From NCBI GenBank assembly GCA_944390675.1, contig CALXQR010000009.1, positions 1-64,000 on the forward strand: 64,000 nt of DNA, in the 5' to 3' direction. Made by a program: the position numbers and the translations under genes. The number at the start of each line of letters is the position of its first letter. Position 1 is the first letter of the stretch. Below, piece after piece: positions 25,343 to 34,796 of this stretch. This stretch comes from an uncultured Burkholderiaceae bacterium. GTDB lineage: Bacteria > Pseudomonadota > Gammaproteobacteria > Burkholderiales > Burkholderiaceae_F. Below the pieces are notes generated by a model. It did no database searches and was not told the origin of the DNA. It worked only from the letters and a program-made list of their open reading frames with translations.

Positions 25343-28192
25343 ATGGCAAAAACTACTGAAGATCAAGCACAGAAATATCCGCTTAATCTGCCGGATACAC
25401 CCTTCCCGATGCGCGGCAATTTGCCCGCTCGTGAACCGGCCTGGATTAAAGAATGGCTCGAGAAGGATATTTACGGTGCGATTCGCAACGCTAAAAAAGG
25501 CCGCAAGCACTTCATTTTGCACGACGGTCCTCCGTACGCCAACGGTGATTTGCACTTAGGCCATGGTGTCAACAAGGTTTTGAAAGACATCATTTTGAAG
25601 TCCCGCACATTGATGGGCTATGACACGCCTTACGTGCCCGGCTGGGACTGCCACGGCATGCCGATTGAAATTCAAATCGAAAAGCTCTACGGCAAAAACC
25701 TGCCGATCGTGGAGCTGCAGGCCAAGGCTCGTCAATACGCGCATGAACAAGTTGCCCGCCAAATGACAGGTTTCCAACGTCTGGGCGTTTTGGGCGACTG
25801 GAACGATCCCTATCTCACGCTTCGCTTTGACACGGAAGCCGCTCAAATCCGCGTTTTGGCTAAGCTCATGGAAAAAGGCTATGTTTACCGCGGCCTCAAG
25901 CCCGTAAACTGGTGCTTTGACTGCCAATCCGCTTTGGCAGAAGCCGAAGTCGAATACAAAGACATCAAGGGTCCGATCATTGACGTCGCTTTCCCGTTGG
26001 CTGAAGAAGATAAGACCAAGGTTGAAGGCATCTACGGTCATACGCTTGATAAACCGACTTTCACGGTGATTTGGACGACGACACCTTGGACGATTCCCGC
26101 CAACCAAGCCTTGAACATGCACCCCGAACTCGACTATGCGTTAGTCGATTGCGGCGATCGTTATCTCATTTTGTGCGAAAAACTCGTTGAAGACTGCCTC
26201 AAGCGCTATGAAATGCAAGGCAAGGTGGTCGCGACAGCGAAGGGCGAAGCTTTTGAATTGGTGCGCTTCATGCACCCGCTGTCTCAAATGGACGCGGGCT
26301 ACAAGCGCTTCAGCCCGGTTGAATTAGCCGACTACGTTGACTCCACGGCCGGCACCGGCATCGTTCACTCGGCGCCCGCCTACGGTGTGGATGACTTCTA
26401 CACCTGCAAGAAATACGGCATGCACAATGACGACATTCTCAATCCGGTGCAGGGCAACGGTGTTTATGCCGATGACCTTCCCCTTTTCGGCGGCTTGCAT
26501 ATCTGGAAAGCTCAACCGGTCATTGTTGAAAAACTCAAAGAGTCCGGCAACCTTTTGCACTACGGCACGCAGGTTCACAGCTACATGCACTGCTGGCGCC
26601 ATAAGACGCCCTTGATCTATCGCGCAACCAGCCAATGGTTTATCCGCATGGATAAGAGCAACGACGACACGCGTCCTGCGATCGGCACCGAGCAGCCCAA
26701 GAGCCTGCGCGAAGCCGCGCTTGAAGCGGTGGATGCCACGAAGTTCTATCCGAGCTGGGGCTACAACCGCCTGCACGCCATGATCGCCAACCGCCCCGAC
26801 TGGTGTATTTCCCGCCAGCGCAACTGGGGTGTGCCGCTTCCCTTCTTCACCCACAAGGTGACGGGCAAACTTCACCCGCGCACGCTTGAAATCATGGAAG
26901 AAGTCGCCAAGCGCGTTGAAAAAGGCGGCATCGAAACCTGGACACAGGCCAAAGCCGAAGATTTCATGAGCGCTGAAGAAGCCCAACAGTATGACAAGAC
27001 CACCGACATTTTGGACGTGTGGTTTGACTCGGGCTCCACGCACGCCACAGTGGTTCGCGGCTCTCACAAAGATAAGCTCGACTTCCCGATCGATCTGTAC
27101 CTCGAAGGCAGTGACCAACACCGCGGTTGGTTCCACTCCTCGCTTCTGATCGGCGTGATGCTTGATGGCCGCGCTCCGTATAACGCCCTCTTAACTCACG
27201 GCTTTACCGTTGACGAACAGGGCCGCAAGATGAGTAAGAGCTTGGGCAACACGGTTCAATTGATGGACGCCACGAAGACCTATGGCGCGGAAATCCTGCG
27301 CTTGTGGGTAGCTTCCACCGATTATTCCGGCGAATTAAGTTTCGGCAAGACCATCGTCAAGCACGTCACCGACTCCTATCGCCGCATCCGCAACACGCTG
27401 CGCTTCCTCTTGGCGAATACGAGCGACTTTGACATCAACAAGGATGCCGTGAAGTTTGAAGACATGATTGAGCTTGACCGTTGGGCAATCGCTCGCGTGG
27501 CTGAGCTGCAAAAAGAAGTCATCGAGCTTTACAACAACAATGACTTCCACCCGATCGTGGCGAAACTTCAATCCTTCGCCAGTGACGATTTGGGCAGCTT
27601 CTATCTCGACATTCTTAAGGACCGTCTCTACACGACGGCCACCACGGGACTGCCGCGCCGCTCCGCTCAAACAGCTCTTTGGTACATCACGGCCGCTTAC
27701 CTGCGCCTGATGGCTCCGATCCTGTCGTTTACGGCCGAAGAAGCCTACGCGATCTTTGAACCGGGCAAGTCGGTTTCGATCTTCACGGAAGAATTCTTCC
27801 AGGTGCCTGAAATGGCCGATGCGCAAAAGCTTCTTGCCAAGTGGGAACACATTCGCAAGATCCGCACAGACGTGCAAAAAGAAATTGAAAACTTGCGCAC
27901 TGAAGGCAAGGTGGGCTCGAGCCTGCAAGCCGAAGTGGATATCACCGCAGAGGGTGAAGATTACGAAGCACTTGCGAGCCTGGGTGACGAATTGCGCTTT
28001 GTGATGATCACTAGCCGCGCTGACTTGCATCAAGGTACCTACGGCATTAAAGTCGTGCAGTCTGAAGCGCCCAAATGCGTCCGCTGCTGGCATTACACTG
28101 CCACCGTTGGCACGGTTGCTGACCATCCGACGCTTTGCGCCCGTTGTGCAGAAAACCTCTTCGGTACCGGTGAAACACGCCGCTTTGTGTAA
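25343..28192 (+). CDS. ileS: Isoleucyl-tRNA synthetase
   Basis: This 949-residue class I synthetase has the HIGH-type motif in [15 protein letters not shown] (about 71-85), the editing (CP1) domain with [14 protein letters not shown] and [15 protein letters not shown], the KMSKSLGN motif (about 629-636) and a C-terminal zinc site (CVRCWHYTA ... [11 protein letters not shown]). The length and domain order match bacterial type 1 IleRS. It has an AAGGAGA ribosome site. lspA starts 12 bp after its stop. Confidence 0.98.
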   Translation: MAKTTEDQAQKYPLNLPDTPFPMRGNLPAREPAWIKEWLEKDIYGAIRNAKKGRKHFILHDGPPYANGDLHLGHGVNKVLKDIILKSRTLMGYDTPYVPGWDCHGMPIEIQIEKLYGKNLPIVELQAKARQYAHEQVARQMTGFQRLGVLGDWNDPYLTLRFDTEAAQIRVLAKLMEKGYVYRGLKPVNWCFDCQSALAEAEVEYKDIKGPIIDVAFPLAEEDKTKVEGIYGHTLDKPTFTVIWTTTPWTIPANQALNMHPELDYALVDCGDRYLILCEKLVEDCLKRYEMQGKVVATAKGEAFELVRFMHPLSQMDAGYKRFSPVELADYVDSTAGTGIVHSAPAYGVDDFYTCKKYGMHNDDILNPVQGNGVYADDLPLFGGLHIWKAQPVIVEKLKESGNLLHYGTQVHSYMHCWRHKTPLIYRATSQWFIRMDKSNDDTRPAIGTEQPKSLREAALEAVDATKFYPSWGYNRLHAMIANRPDWCISRQRNWGVPLPFFTHKVTGKLHPRTLEIMEEVAKRVEKGGIETWTQAKAEDFMSAEEAQQYDKTTDILDVWFDSGSTHATVVRGSHKDKLDFPIDLYLEGSDQHRGWFHSSLLIGVMLDGRAPYNALLTHGFTVDEQGRKMSKSLGNTVQLMDATKTYGAEILRLWVASTDYSGELSFGKTIVKHVTDSYRRIRNTLRFLLANTSDFDINKDAVKFEDMIELDRWAIARVAELQKEVIELYNNNDFHPIVAKLQSFASDDLGSFYLDILKDRLYTTATTGLPRRSAQTALWYITAAYLRLMAPILSFTAEEAYAIFEPGKSVSIFTEEFFQVPEMADAQKLLAKWEHIRKIRTDVQKEIENLRTEGKVGSSLQAEVDITAEGEDYEALASLGDELRFVMITSRADLHQGTYGIKVVQSEAPKCVRCWHYTATVGTVADHPTLCARCAENLFGTGETRRFV

Positions 28193-28204
28193 AGGTCGAC
28201 ATCA

Positions 28205-28699
28205 ATGACTGAAGCCCGCAACTCTTCCGCCCAAGCGCTTATGCCTTGGGCGGGCGTTGCGGCCGTCGTTTTCCTCGTGGATTTTGCTACGAAATTTTAT
28301 TTTGAAAGCAACTTCTACTTAGGCGAAAGTCGGCCCGTGACTTCTTTTTTCAATTTAGTGTTAGCGCATAACACGGGCGCGGCCTTTTCCTTTTTAGCTG
28401 GTCACAGCGGCTGGCAGATGTATCTTTTTGCCGCGATCGCTTTGGCCGCAGTTTTCATCTGCGCCCGTTTGATCATCCGCCATGCCTCCGAACGGTTCTT
28501 TTGTCTTTCGCTGGCTCTCATCATGGGCGGAGCCATCGGCAATCTCTTTGACCGTATAATTTACGGTTATGTAATTGATTTCTTAGATTTTTATTACGGC
28601 TATTGGCACTGGCCCGCTTTTAATATCGCCGACATGGCCATTGTTGGCGGGGCTGGCTTGCTGATTCTCGACAGTTTTTCGGGCCGTTCTTCCGATTAG
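28205..28699 (+). CDS. lspA: Lipoprotein signal peptidase (signal peptidase II)
   Basis: This 164-residue inner-membrane aspartyl protease has four hydrophobic segments. The catalytic aspartates lie in GNLFDRIIYGYVIDFLDFY and FNIADMAIVGG. NTGAAFSFL is the usual third motif. It cleaves prolipoprotein signal peptides, which fits the lipobox seen in NlpD of this window. It is in one operon with ribF/ileS upstream and coaBC 12 bp downstream. Confidence 0.96.
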   Translation: MTEARNSSAQALMPWAGVAAVVFLVDFATKFYFESNFYLGESRPVTSFFNLVLAHNTGAAFSFLAGHSGWQMYLFAAIALAAVFICARLIIRHASERFFCLSLALIMGGAIGNLFDRIIYGYVIDFLDFYYGYWHWPAFNIADMAIVGGAGLLILDSFSGRSSD

Positions 28700-28711
28700 G
28701 ACGAAAAAGCG

Positions 28712-29890
28712 ATGTTGACAGGTAAAAAAATTGTCTTGGCGGTCACCGGTTCAATTGCCGCCTACAAAAGCTGTGAACTTCTCAGACTTCTGATCAAACG
28801 GGGCGCGGAAGTTCGCGTAATCATGACAGAGGCCGCCCAACGCTTTGTCACGCCGTTAACGTTTGAAGCGCTTGGCGCCCAAACGGTTTACACAGGCGAC
28901 TGGGATCAACACCAAAGTGCCATTCCGCATATCGACGCCACAAAAGACGCATCGCTTTTGCTCGTGGCCCCCGCCACAGCCAATATTCTTGCCAAAGCGG
29001 CACAAGGCATGGCCGATGATATTTTGAGCGCGGCTATTCTTGCCGCACGGTGCCCCGTGGCCTATGCCCCGGCAATGAACACCTACATGTGGCACAACCA
29101 AGCCACTCAGCGCAACGTCACGCAGCTCACGCAAGACGGAGCACTATTTCTTGGTCCGGCCTCTGGCGAGCAAGCCTGCGGCGACATCGGAAGCGGTCGC
29201 ATGTTAGAACCCGAAGAAATTCTTGAAGCGCTCAAAGGCGCTTTCTCGCCTCGTCTTTTAGACAGATGCCGCGTGCTTATCACCGCCGGGCCCACCTATG
29301 AGCCCATTGACCCGGTGCGCGGCATCACGAATCGCTCTTCTGGCAAACAAGGCTATGCCATTGCCAAGGCGGCTGCTTTAGCCGGTGCCGAAGTCACTCT
29401 CGTGAGCGGTCCGACGAACCTAAAAACGCCCGCGGGCGTTCGCCGCATCGATGTCACCACCGCGCAAGAAATGTATGACACCGTCATGCGAGAAGTTTCT
29501 CAGCACGAAATTTTTATCAGTGTGGCTGCTGTTGCTGACTGGCGAGTGGCCAACTCAAGCGAGCATAAACTTAAAAAAGAATTCTCCGGCGCGCCGGAAA
29601 TTATCTTTGAAGAAAATCCGGACATTCTCGCAAGCGTCGCCGCCTTGGAAAACGCCCCCTACTGTGTGGGCTTTGCGGCCGAAACAGATAATTTGATTGA
29701 TAACGCCCGCGCCAAACTTTACCGCAAGCACGTGCCGCTTATCGTGGCCAATTTGGTAAGCGACGCGATGAATCAGGACACAAACACCGTGGTATTTGTC
29801 GAACGCGACGCTGCCACTCCTTTAACTAAAGCGACCAAAGAGCACGTTGCTCAGGAGTTAATCGCTAAAATCGCCCAAGAGGTGAACTGA
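28712..29890 (+). CDS. coaBC: Bifunctional phosphopantothenoylcysteine decarboxylase / phosphopantothenate-cysteine ligase
   Basis: This 392-residue CoA biosynthesis enzyme is a Dfp-type fusion. The N-terminal flavoprotein decarboxylase has GSIAAYKSCELLRLL, the PAMNTYMW loop and the catalytic cysteine in EQACGDIGSGRM. The C-terminal CoaB synthetase starts at about residue 185 with ITAGPTYEPIDPVRGITNRS. The stop codon overlaps the ATG of the next gene by one base. Confidence 0.96.
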   Translation: MLTGKKIVLAVTGSIAAYKSCELLRLLIKRGAEVRVIMTEAAQRFVTPLTFEALGAQTVYTGDWDQHQSAIPHIDATKDASLLLVAPATANILAKAAQGMADDILSAAILAARCPVAYAPAMNTYMWHNQATQRNVTQLTQDGALFLGPASGEQACGDIGSGRMLEPEEILEALKGAFSPRLLDRCRVLITAGPTYEPIDPVRGITNRSSGKQGYAIAKAAALAGAEVTLVSGPTNLKTPAGVRRIDVTTAQEMYDTVMREVSQHEIFISVAAVADWRVANSSEHKLKKEFSGAPEIIFEENPDILASVAALENAPYCVGFAAETDNLIDNARAKLYRKHVPLIVANLVSDAMNQDTNTVVFVERDAATPLTKATKEHVAQELIAKIAQEVN

Positions 29891-30384
29891 TGCGCAAAAA
29901 ACGCTTTGATCCCTCTTACTTAGAACCCAAAGACGGAGACTTCGCCGGTTTCGTTGAAAAACTTAACCAAAAAAGCGTCGCGGAGCTCAAAGCGCTTCAG
30001 GTCAACGAAGAGCTGATGCGTGAACAGGTCAATGAAGAGCTCAATGGCGCGGCCTCAGGCGTCTGGAGCGCGCCGATTCCGGATGTGACGCCAAGTGACA
30101 TAAAGGCCTCCTCCCCCATGCACCGCGACACGGTCATCAGTCAGCCTGAGGACGCATTCAAAGTGCAGGTTCCGCCCGGCGCAACAAATCGCCCTGTGCC
30201 CAATCGCTCTGCATCTTCCAGCTTGAGCACCGGCAGCTCGGTATTTTTAATTTTTATCGGCTTTGCGCTCTTTTTCTATGGGGGCATGTCCGGCAATGAA
30301 GATTTCGTCATGAGCGGATTCTTCTTTGTGTTCCTCAGTATCGTTTTCAACATTATCAGGCAAAAGCGCCAACGCAGGAGATAG
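29890..30384 (+). CDS. Hypothetical two-helix membrane protein
   Basis: This is a 164-residue protein that I do not recognise. The N-terminal half is charged with a possible helical repeat ([20 protein letters not shown]), the middle is Pro/Ser-rich and probably disordered, and two hydrophobic segments (about 116-133 and 139-157) are followed by a very basic tail. It is translationally coupled to coaBC (TGATG overlap) and ends 7 bp before dut. This argues for a real, co-expressed gene of the inner membrane. No function can be inferred. Confidence 0.6.
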   Translation: MRKKRFDPSYLEPKDGDFAGFVEKLNQKSVAELKALQVNEELMREQVNEELNGAASGVWSAPIPDVTPSDIKASSPMHRDTVISQPEDAFKVQVPPGATNRPVPNRSASSSLSTGSSVFLIFIGFALFFYGGMSGNEDFVMSGFFFVFLSIVFNIIRQKRQRRR

Positions 30385-30391
30385 TCCCATC

Positions 30392-30838
30392 ATGCAAGTT
30401 GATGTCAAAATTTTAGATCCCCGAGTCAAAGAAAAAATGCCTTCGTACGCCACCGAAGGCTCTGCCGGCTTAGACCTCAGGGCAATGCTTGATGAGCCGC
30501 TCACGCTCAATCCCGGTGAAACCAAACTGATTAAAACGGGTCTGGCAATTCACCTGGCCGATCCGGGCTACGCCGCGCTCATCTTGCCGAGATCCGGTCT
30601 GGGGCATAAGCACGGCATCGTTTTGGGCAACCTCGTCGGCTTAATCGACTCCGACTACCAAGGCGAACTCATGGTTTCCACTTGGAACCGCGGCACGACC
30701 CCCTTTACGATTGAACCGATGGAACGAATCGCTCAATTGGTCATTGTGCCGGTGGTGCAGATGCAAATGAATATCGTGGATGATTTTGAAGCCTCTGACC
30801 GCGGCGCGGGCGGCTTCGGCTCTACCGGCAAAGCCTAA
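30392..30838 (+). CDS. dut: Deoxyuridine 5'-triphosphate nucleotidohydrolase (dUTPase)
   Basis: This 148-residue trimeric dUTPase removes dUTP and supplies dUMP for thymidylate synthesis. All five motifs are visible: [38 protein letters not shown] and [11 protein letters not shown] chose the ATG at 30392 because longer frames run into the upstream gene. The coaBC-dut linkage is common; here a small membrane-protein gene sits between them. A terminator follows. Confidence 0.96.
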   Translation: MQVDVKILDPRVKEKMPSYATEGSAGLDLRAMLDEPLTLNPGETKLIKTGLAIHLADPGYAALILPRSGLGHKHGIVLGNLVGLIDSDYQGELMVSTWNRGTTPFTIEPMERIAQLVIVPVVQMQMNIVDDFEASDRGAGGFGSTGKA

Positions 30839-30854
30839 TCCAATCTCGCACATC

Positions 30855-30888
30855 AAAAAGCTCAAAGCACAAACTTTGGGCTTTTTTT
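30855..30888 (+). terminator. Rho-independent terminator after dut
   Basis: Stem AAAAAGCTCAAAG/CTTTGGGCTTTTT (30855-30867 with 30874-30886) with a 6-nt loop and a run of seven T residues. It ends the ribF-to-dut transcription unit. Confidence 0.85.
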
Positions 30889-30953
30889 ACTCAGAAAAGA
30901 TTACATATTTCTTATATTCGGGAAATTTTCAGAAGAAATCGAAAAAAAAATTC

Positions 30954-30981
30954 TTCCAACCCCTTGCAATAAGCCTATGAT
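30954..30981 (+). promoter_or_regulatory. Putative promoter of the cold-shock gene
   Basis: TTCCAA (30954-30959), a 16-nt spacer and TATGAT (30976-30981), about 68 bp before the cold-shock start. This leaves a 5' leader of about 60 nt, as in many csp genes. The assignment is tentative. Confidence 0.35.
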
Positions 30982-31048
30982 GGAAGAGAAAGCAGACAAA
31001 ATAGAATTCCCTCTAGTTTGCCTATGCTTTCCGGATAAAGGAAGTTGT

Positions 31049-31276
31049 ATGAACTCCGGTACTGTTAAATGGTTCTCGGATGCCAAAGGTTACGGATTCA
31101 TCATCCCCGACGGTCAAGATCGTGAAGTGTTTGTTCATTTCCGCTCTATTGAAATGCCCGGTCGCAAGACCTTGCAAACCAACCAGCGGGTTGAGTTTGA
31201 ATTCGAAGAATCCGAACGCGGACTGCACGCCACACGCGTGATCCCCATGCCTGTTAAGACCGACGCTGCAAGCTAG
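31049..31276 (+). CDS. Cold-shock domain protein (CspA family)
   Basis: This 75-residue single-stranded nucleic acid chaperone has RNP1 (KGYGFII) and RNP2 (VFVHF), starting MNSGTVKWFSDAKGYGFI. The central segment SIEMPGRKTLQTNQRVEFEF is slightly unlike E. coli CspA, and the C terminus extends with MPVKTDAAS. The ATG at 31049 has an AAAGGAAG ribosome site. The next gene starts 10 bp downstream and is probably co-transcribed. Confidence 0.93.
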   Translation: MNSGTVKWFSDAKGYGFIIPDGQDREVFVHFRSIEMPGRKTLQTNQRVEFEFEESERGLHATRVIPMPVKTDAAS

Positions 31277-31286
31277 AGGACTGCCT

Positions 31287-31763
31287 GTGTCAGAGACCAG
31301 CTCAAAGTCTGTGCTCAAAACTGCGCGACAAGTAACTTCTCGTTGTTCGCGCAGTTTTTGTTTATCCACGTTTCTCATTTTGACAGCCGCTGCCGCCCAG
31401 GCGGAAACAATCTTTGTAAACCAAACCCCCGTATCCGTTAGTTTTGCCGTCAGCCCCCAAGAACAACAAAAAGGCCTGCAAGGGGTGAGCGCTTTAGGGC
31501 AAAATCAGGGCATGCTTTTTGTCTTTAAACCCGCGCGCTCCATTTGCATGTGGATGAAGGACGTGCCGATTAATTTGGATGTGGGATTTTTTAGCGAAAA
31601 GGGCACCCTTTTTGCGATTCGCCGCATGAAAGCGCAAACCGAAACCAACCATTGTTCATATCGTCAGGCGGCTTGGGCGCTCGAAGTCAACGCCGGGTGG
31701 TTTGAGAAAAACAAATTAACCGAAGGCGCGAAACTGCATTTTGAAAAAGGCCTCGAAGATTAG
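31287..31763 (+). CDS. DUF192 family exported protein
   Basis: This 158-residue protein starts at a GTG with an AGAGGA site. A hydrophobic signal segment (FCLSTFLILTAAAAQA, about 24-39) predicts export. The rest is a DUF192 domain with the conserved QQKGLQGV, GMLFVF, MWMKDVPINLDVGFF and ALEVNAGWFEKN segments. The function of DUF192 is unknown. It follows the cold-shock gene by 10 bp. A terminator hairpin used by sodB overlaps its last codons. Confidence 0.88.
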   Translation: MSETSSKSVLKTARQVTSRCSRSFCLSTFLILTAAAAQAETIFVNQTPVSVSFAVSPQEQQKGLQGVSALGQNQGMLFVFKPARSICMWMKDVPINLDVGFFSEKGTLFAIRRMKAQTETNHCSYRQAAWALEVNAGWFEKNKLTEGAKLHFEKGLED

Positions 31764-31773
31764 CTTCGAGGCC
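31744..31773 (-). terminator. Terminator of sodB overlapping the DUF192 stop codon
   Basis: The perfect 10-bp stem GGCCTCGAAG/CTTCGAGGCC (31749-31758 with 31764-31773) with a 5-nt loop is followed on the minus strand by TTTTTC. It probably ends sodB transcription and also blocks RNA ends from the convergent gene. Confidence 0.8.
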
Positions 31774-31781
31774 CGGCGTTC

Positions 31782-32381
31782 TTACTTGGCGTTGTAGTAG
31801 TTCTTCGCCACAAATTCCCAATCGATCAAATGATCAAAGATCGCGTTCAAGTAATTCGGACGAGAATTGCGATAGTCGATGTAGTAGGCGTGTTCCCAAA
31901 CATCAACCACCATGAGGGGCGAATTGTCGCTTGCCAATTGCGTACCGGCATTTGAGGTATTCACGATTTCGAGCGTCTTTTGCGGCGTAAGCACAAGCCA
32001 CGTCCAGCCGGATCCGAAGTTTGCCGCGGCGCTTGCGCAGAACTTCTCACGGAACGCTTCAAAAGAACCCCACTGCTCTTCAATCTTTCTCATCAATTCA
32101 CCCTGCGGCTTTTGTCCGCCTTTGGGAGAAAGGCACATCCAGAAGAAAGAGTGATTCCAAGCTTGAGCAGCATTGTTGAAGACAGCTTGGTTCGTGCCAT
32201 CGCTTGCCAAAACGATTTCTTCAAGCGACATAACTTCAAAAGGCGTGCCTTTGATCGCGTTGTTTAAGTTCGTGACATAAGTTTGATGATGTTTGCCATA
32301 GTGATATTGCATGGTTTCTTCAGACATCGCCGGAGCCAACGCATTCATCGGATAGGGCAACATGGGTAATTGAATTGTCAT
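31782..32381 (-). CDS. sodB: Superoxide dismutase (Fe type)
   Basis: This 199-residue Fe/Mn-family dismutase is cytoplasmic. The metal ligands lie in [25 protein letters not shown] and [13 protein letters not shown]. The [10 protein letters not shown] and [12 protein letters not shown] signatures favour iron. It has a good AGGAGA ribosome site. It lies downstream of xseA on the same strand, with a leader hairpin between them. Confidence 0.96.
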   Translation of the reverse strand: MTIQLPMLPYPMNALAPAMSEETMQYHYGKHHQTYVTNLNNAIKGTPFEVMSLEEIVLASDGTNQAVFNNAAQAWNHSFFWMCLSPKGGQKPQGELMRKIEEQWGSFEAFREKFCASAAANFGSGWTWLVLTPQKTLEIVNTSNAGTQLASDNSPLMVVDVWEHAYYIDYRNSRPNYLNAIFDHLIDWEFVAKNYYNAK

Positions 32382-32397
32382 TTATCTCTCCTATTGG

Positions 32398-32418
32398 AGC
32401 AGAGATGTTTTCTCTGCT
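32398..32418 (-). promoter_or_regulatory. Leader hairpin of sodB
   Basis: Perfect 7-bp inverted repeat AGCAGAG/CTCTGCT with a 7-nt loop ends 17 nt before the sodB start and 5' to its ribosome site. No T-run follows, so it is a leader structure rather than a terminator of xseA. Confidence 0.4.
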
Positions 32419-32441
32419 TAGATTAAAAAATTTGTAGGCCA

Positions 32442-33782
32442 TCAGCGCTTTTGAACCGCCACCTGAGCTTGTCCATCGTGCCAATGAATATCAAGCACAT
32501 CACCCTCTTTAACATCTCGAGTGCTTTTAACAAAGGTGCCGTCGGAAGCCGTCACGTAACTGTAGCCTTTTTTCAAAATCGCTTCTGGGCTCAGTTCCGT
32601 GATTAAATCCATTATCGATTGCCGCTGCTCCTCGCAACGGCTCAAATTTTGCCACATCAAAAGAGGCAGCTGCGCCTCAGTGCGCTCAAGCCTATCACGC
32701 TCGGCAGCTAGTTTTGCTGTTGGACAGATCAGTGAAGATCGCAGATGCCAAACCGCCTGAGCTTTGAGCTGCCAGTGCGCGTGCATCTGCGTTTCAAGCG
32801 CACGTTTGAAAAGTTCAAGGCGCTCGGCAGACCGTTTTAAATTCTGGATAGGATCGGGCATCTCCCGAACCAAAGAGTCCAACCTTTGGGAGTGTTCCAT
32901 CCACAGACGATTCCAAGCGTAGCGCATTTCTCCTACTGCTTGAACCAATTCCTGCGAAAGCACCTGAATATTTTCGGTCACATGCTCGGCCGCGGCCGTG
33001 GGTGTCGCAGCGCGGAAATCTGCCACCCAATCGGCAATCGTGACGTCACTTTCGTGCCCGACGCCAACGACAACCGGTTTTGTTAAAGAGGCGATCGTAC
33101 GGGCCACTTTCTCATCGTTAAAAGCCCAAAGATCCTGCAGCGAGCCTCCGCCTCTTACGAGCATGATAACTTGCGTCTCTTTACTTTCATCGGCACGCAA
33201 AAGTGCGGAAATAATCTCCGAGGGCGCCTCTTCACCCTGCACGGACGCTTCATAAACACAAACTTTTGCGTAAGGTGCGCGGCGCTTAAGCGTTGTGAGC
33301 ACGTCTCTTAAAGCGGCCGCCTGAAGGCTCGTCACCACGGCGATATTGGTGTAAATGCGATCGAGCGGCTTTTTGCGCGAAGAGTCAAAAAGGCCTTCGT
33401 TTTGAAGCTTTTCCTTTAAGCGCAAAAATTGTTCATAAAGGGCACCAAGACCTGCCTGACGCATGCCGTCAACCACCATTTGGTATGAACCTCGGGCTCG
33501 GTAAATGCTAACCTGTCCGTGCACTTCCAAATGATCGCCCGTTTTCGGAACAAAACCCACCCTTCGGTTGCTGCCCGCGAACATCGCGCAGGAGAGCTCT
33601 CCGCCCGCATCTTTAAGCGTGAAATACCAGTGGCCGGAGGCTGCGCGCGTAAAGCCTCGCACTTCGCCTGCGACCCAAAGCGGCGGGAAATTGACCTGCA
33701 GACATTGAGAGACCCGGTCATTGAGTTCCGAGACACTTAAAACAGCCGGCTGCGAAGCGGTGAAATCTTGCTCAAAAAACAT
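32442..33782 (-). CDS. xseA: Exodeoxyribonuclease VII large subunit
   Basis: This 446-residue protein has an N-terminal OB fold (PLWVAGEVRGFTRAASGHWY), a catalytic domain with VVTSLQAAALRD, LVRGGGSLQDLWAFNDE and VGVGHESDVTIADWVAD, and a coiled-coil C terminus that binds XseB. It degrades single-stranded DNA in mismatch repair and recombination. The xseB partner is not in the window. One residue is atypical: VTSLQAAALRD where many homologues have TSxTGAAxxD. Confidence 0.95.
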   Translation of the reverse strand: MFFEQDFTASQPAVLSVSELNDRVSQCLQVNFPPLWVAGEVRGFTRAASGHWYFTLKDAGGELSCAMFAGSNRRVGFVPKTGDHLEVHGQVSIYRARGSYQMVVDGMRQAGLGALYEQFLRLKEKLQNEGLFDSSRKKPLDRIYTNIAVVTSLQAAALRDVLTTLKRRAPYAKVCVYEASVQGEEAPSEIISALLRADESKETQVIMLVRGGGSLQDLWAFNDEKVARTIASLTKPVVVGVGHESDVTIADWVADFRAATPTAAAEHVTENIQVLSQELVQAVGEMRYAWNRLWMEHSQRLDSLVREMPDPIQNLKRSAERLELFKRALETQMHAHWQLKAQAVWHLRSSLICPTAKLAAERDRLERTEAQLPLLMWQNLSRCEEQRQSIMDLITELSPEAILKKGYSYVTASDGTFVKSTRDVKEGDVLDIHWHDGQAQVAVQKR

Positions 33783-33816
33783 GTTTAACGATGAAAAATT
33801 TTCAAAAAATTTTAAC

Positions 33817-33835
33817 GAATTTGTTTTGCAAATTC
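33817..33835. promoter_or_regulatory. Inverted repeat between xseA and the DUF2156 gene
   Basis: GAATTTG-TTTTG-CAAATTC is a perfect 7-bp inverted repeat in the 99-bp A+T-rich divergent region. It could be an operator or part of overlapping promoters. Confidence 0.35.
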
Positions 33836-33881
33836 TCAGCCGCTCGCTTAATGTTGGTGCGGATTTTTAGAAAGCGAAATC

Positions 33882-34772
33882 ATGATCTTTTGCGAATTAC
33901 AAGAAAACCATCTTGATCTCTTAAAAAAGTATTTGCCTGCCTATGCCAATGGTGATTGCGATTTAAGCATCGTGTCGCTATTGAGCCGCGGCATGGCCTC
34001 TCAATTTCATTTTGCTGAATTTAAAGACACGCACTTAATTCTTGAGCGAAAGCTAGACGATCAAACGGTCTTTATGATGCCTATTGGCCAAAGCACAGCC
34101 CCTCAGGCTCTTTTTGAGGAGCTTGCGGCTCTCGCTAAAGAAAACCATTATCCGTTAAGATTTTTCGGACTTATTGACACTGACCAGTCAGTATTAGCGC
34201 AAGCCTATCCAGAAAGAGAATTAATCGTAGAAAACAATCCCGACCGTTGGGACTACGTCTACGCCTGCTCGGATTTTGTGCGCCTTGAAGGATCACACTT
34301 TCACAGCAAACGAAATTTTGTCAAACGCTTTTATAAAGCTTGTCCTGATGCACAGTTTGTAGTGTATTCAAACGAGCTCCTTGAACCCTGTCTGAATTTC
34401 TTAGATGAATGGTACGCAGGCCGAGAAATGACTGACAGTTTGCGCTTAGAGCGCGACTGTATTGAAAAAGTGCTTAAAAATTGGGACCACCTTCCGGTTT
34501 ACGGCGGCGTTTTGCACGACAATGGACGCCTCTTAGGGCTGACCTATGGCGCAAGAAGCGCGCCCGATGTGCTGGCTGTGCATGTTGAAAAAGCCACGCG
34601 AAGCGTACCGGGCGCCTATCCTGCGCTTTCGCAGGCTTTTGCTCAAAGCCTGCCGCTTTGCATTGAATACCTCAACCGAGAAGAAGATCTGGGCATTGCC
34701 GGCCTTCGCAAAGCCAAACAAGATTGGCACCCGATCGCTCAGTTGAAAAAAGGCATTATTGAAGTACACTAA
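33882..34772 (+). CDS. Stand-alone DUF2156 (MprF C-terminal-like) protein
   Basis: This 296-residue soluble protein with a double GNAT-like fold corresponds to the C-terminal catalytic domain of phosphatidylglycerol lysyltransferases. The family signature LNREEDLGIAGLRKAKQDWH lies near the C terminus, and SDFVRLEGSHFHSKRNFVKR in the middle matches the substrate-binding region. No flippase domain is attached and no tRNA-dependent membrane enzyme is adjacent. It may aminoacylate or acylate a soluble substrate. It sits between xseA and a DsbG-like gene. Confidence 0.85.
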   Translation: MIFCELQENHLDLLKKYLPAYANGDCDLSIVSLLSRGMASQFHFAEFKDTHLILERKLDDQTVFMMPIGQSTAPQALFEELAALAKENHYPLRFFGLIDTDQSVLAQAYPERELIVENNPDRWDYVYACSDFVRLEGSHFHSKRNFVKRFYKACPDAQFVVYSNELLEPCLNFLDEWYAGREMTDSLRLERDCIEKVLKNWDHLPVYGGVLHDNGRLLGLTYGARSAPDVLAVHVEKATRSVPGAYPALSQAFAQSLPLCIEYLNREEDLGIAGLRKAKQDWHPIAQLKKGIIEVH

Positions 34773-34796
34773 AAGAGCCTGAGAAAAGGAGGAAAT

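Noticed and set aside
26324..28126. Two long minus-strand frames (270 and 263 codons) inside ileS
   Set aside because: They are shadows of a G+C-biased essential gene with all IleRS motifs intact; no start signals or known domains.
31287..31340. DUF192 protein start at a GTG might be wrong
   Set aside because: The GTG has an AGAGGA site and gives a plausible signal peptide; no better ATG precedes the hydrophobic segment.
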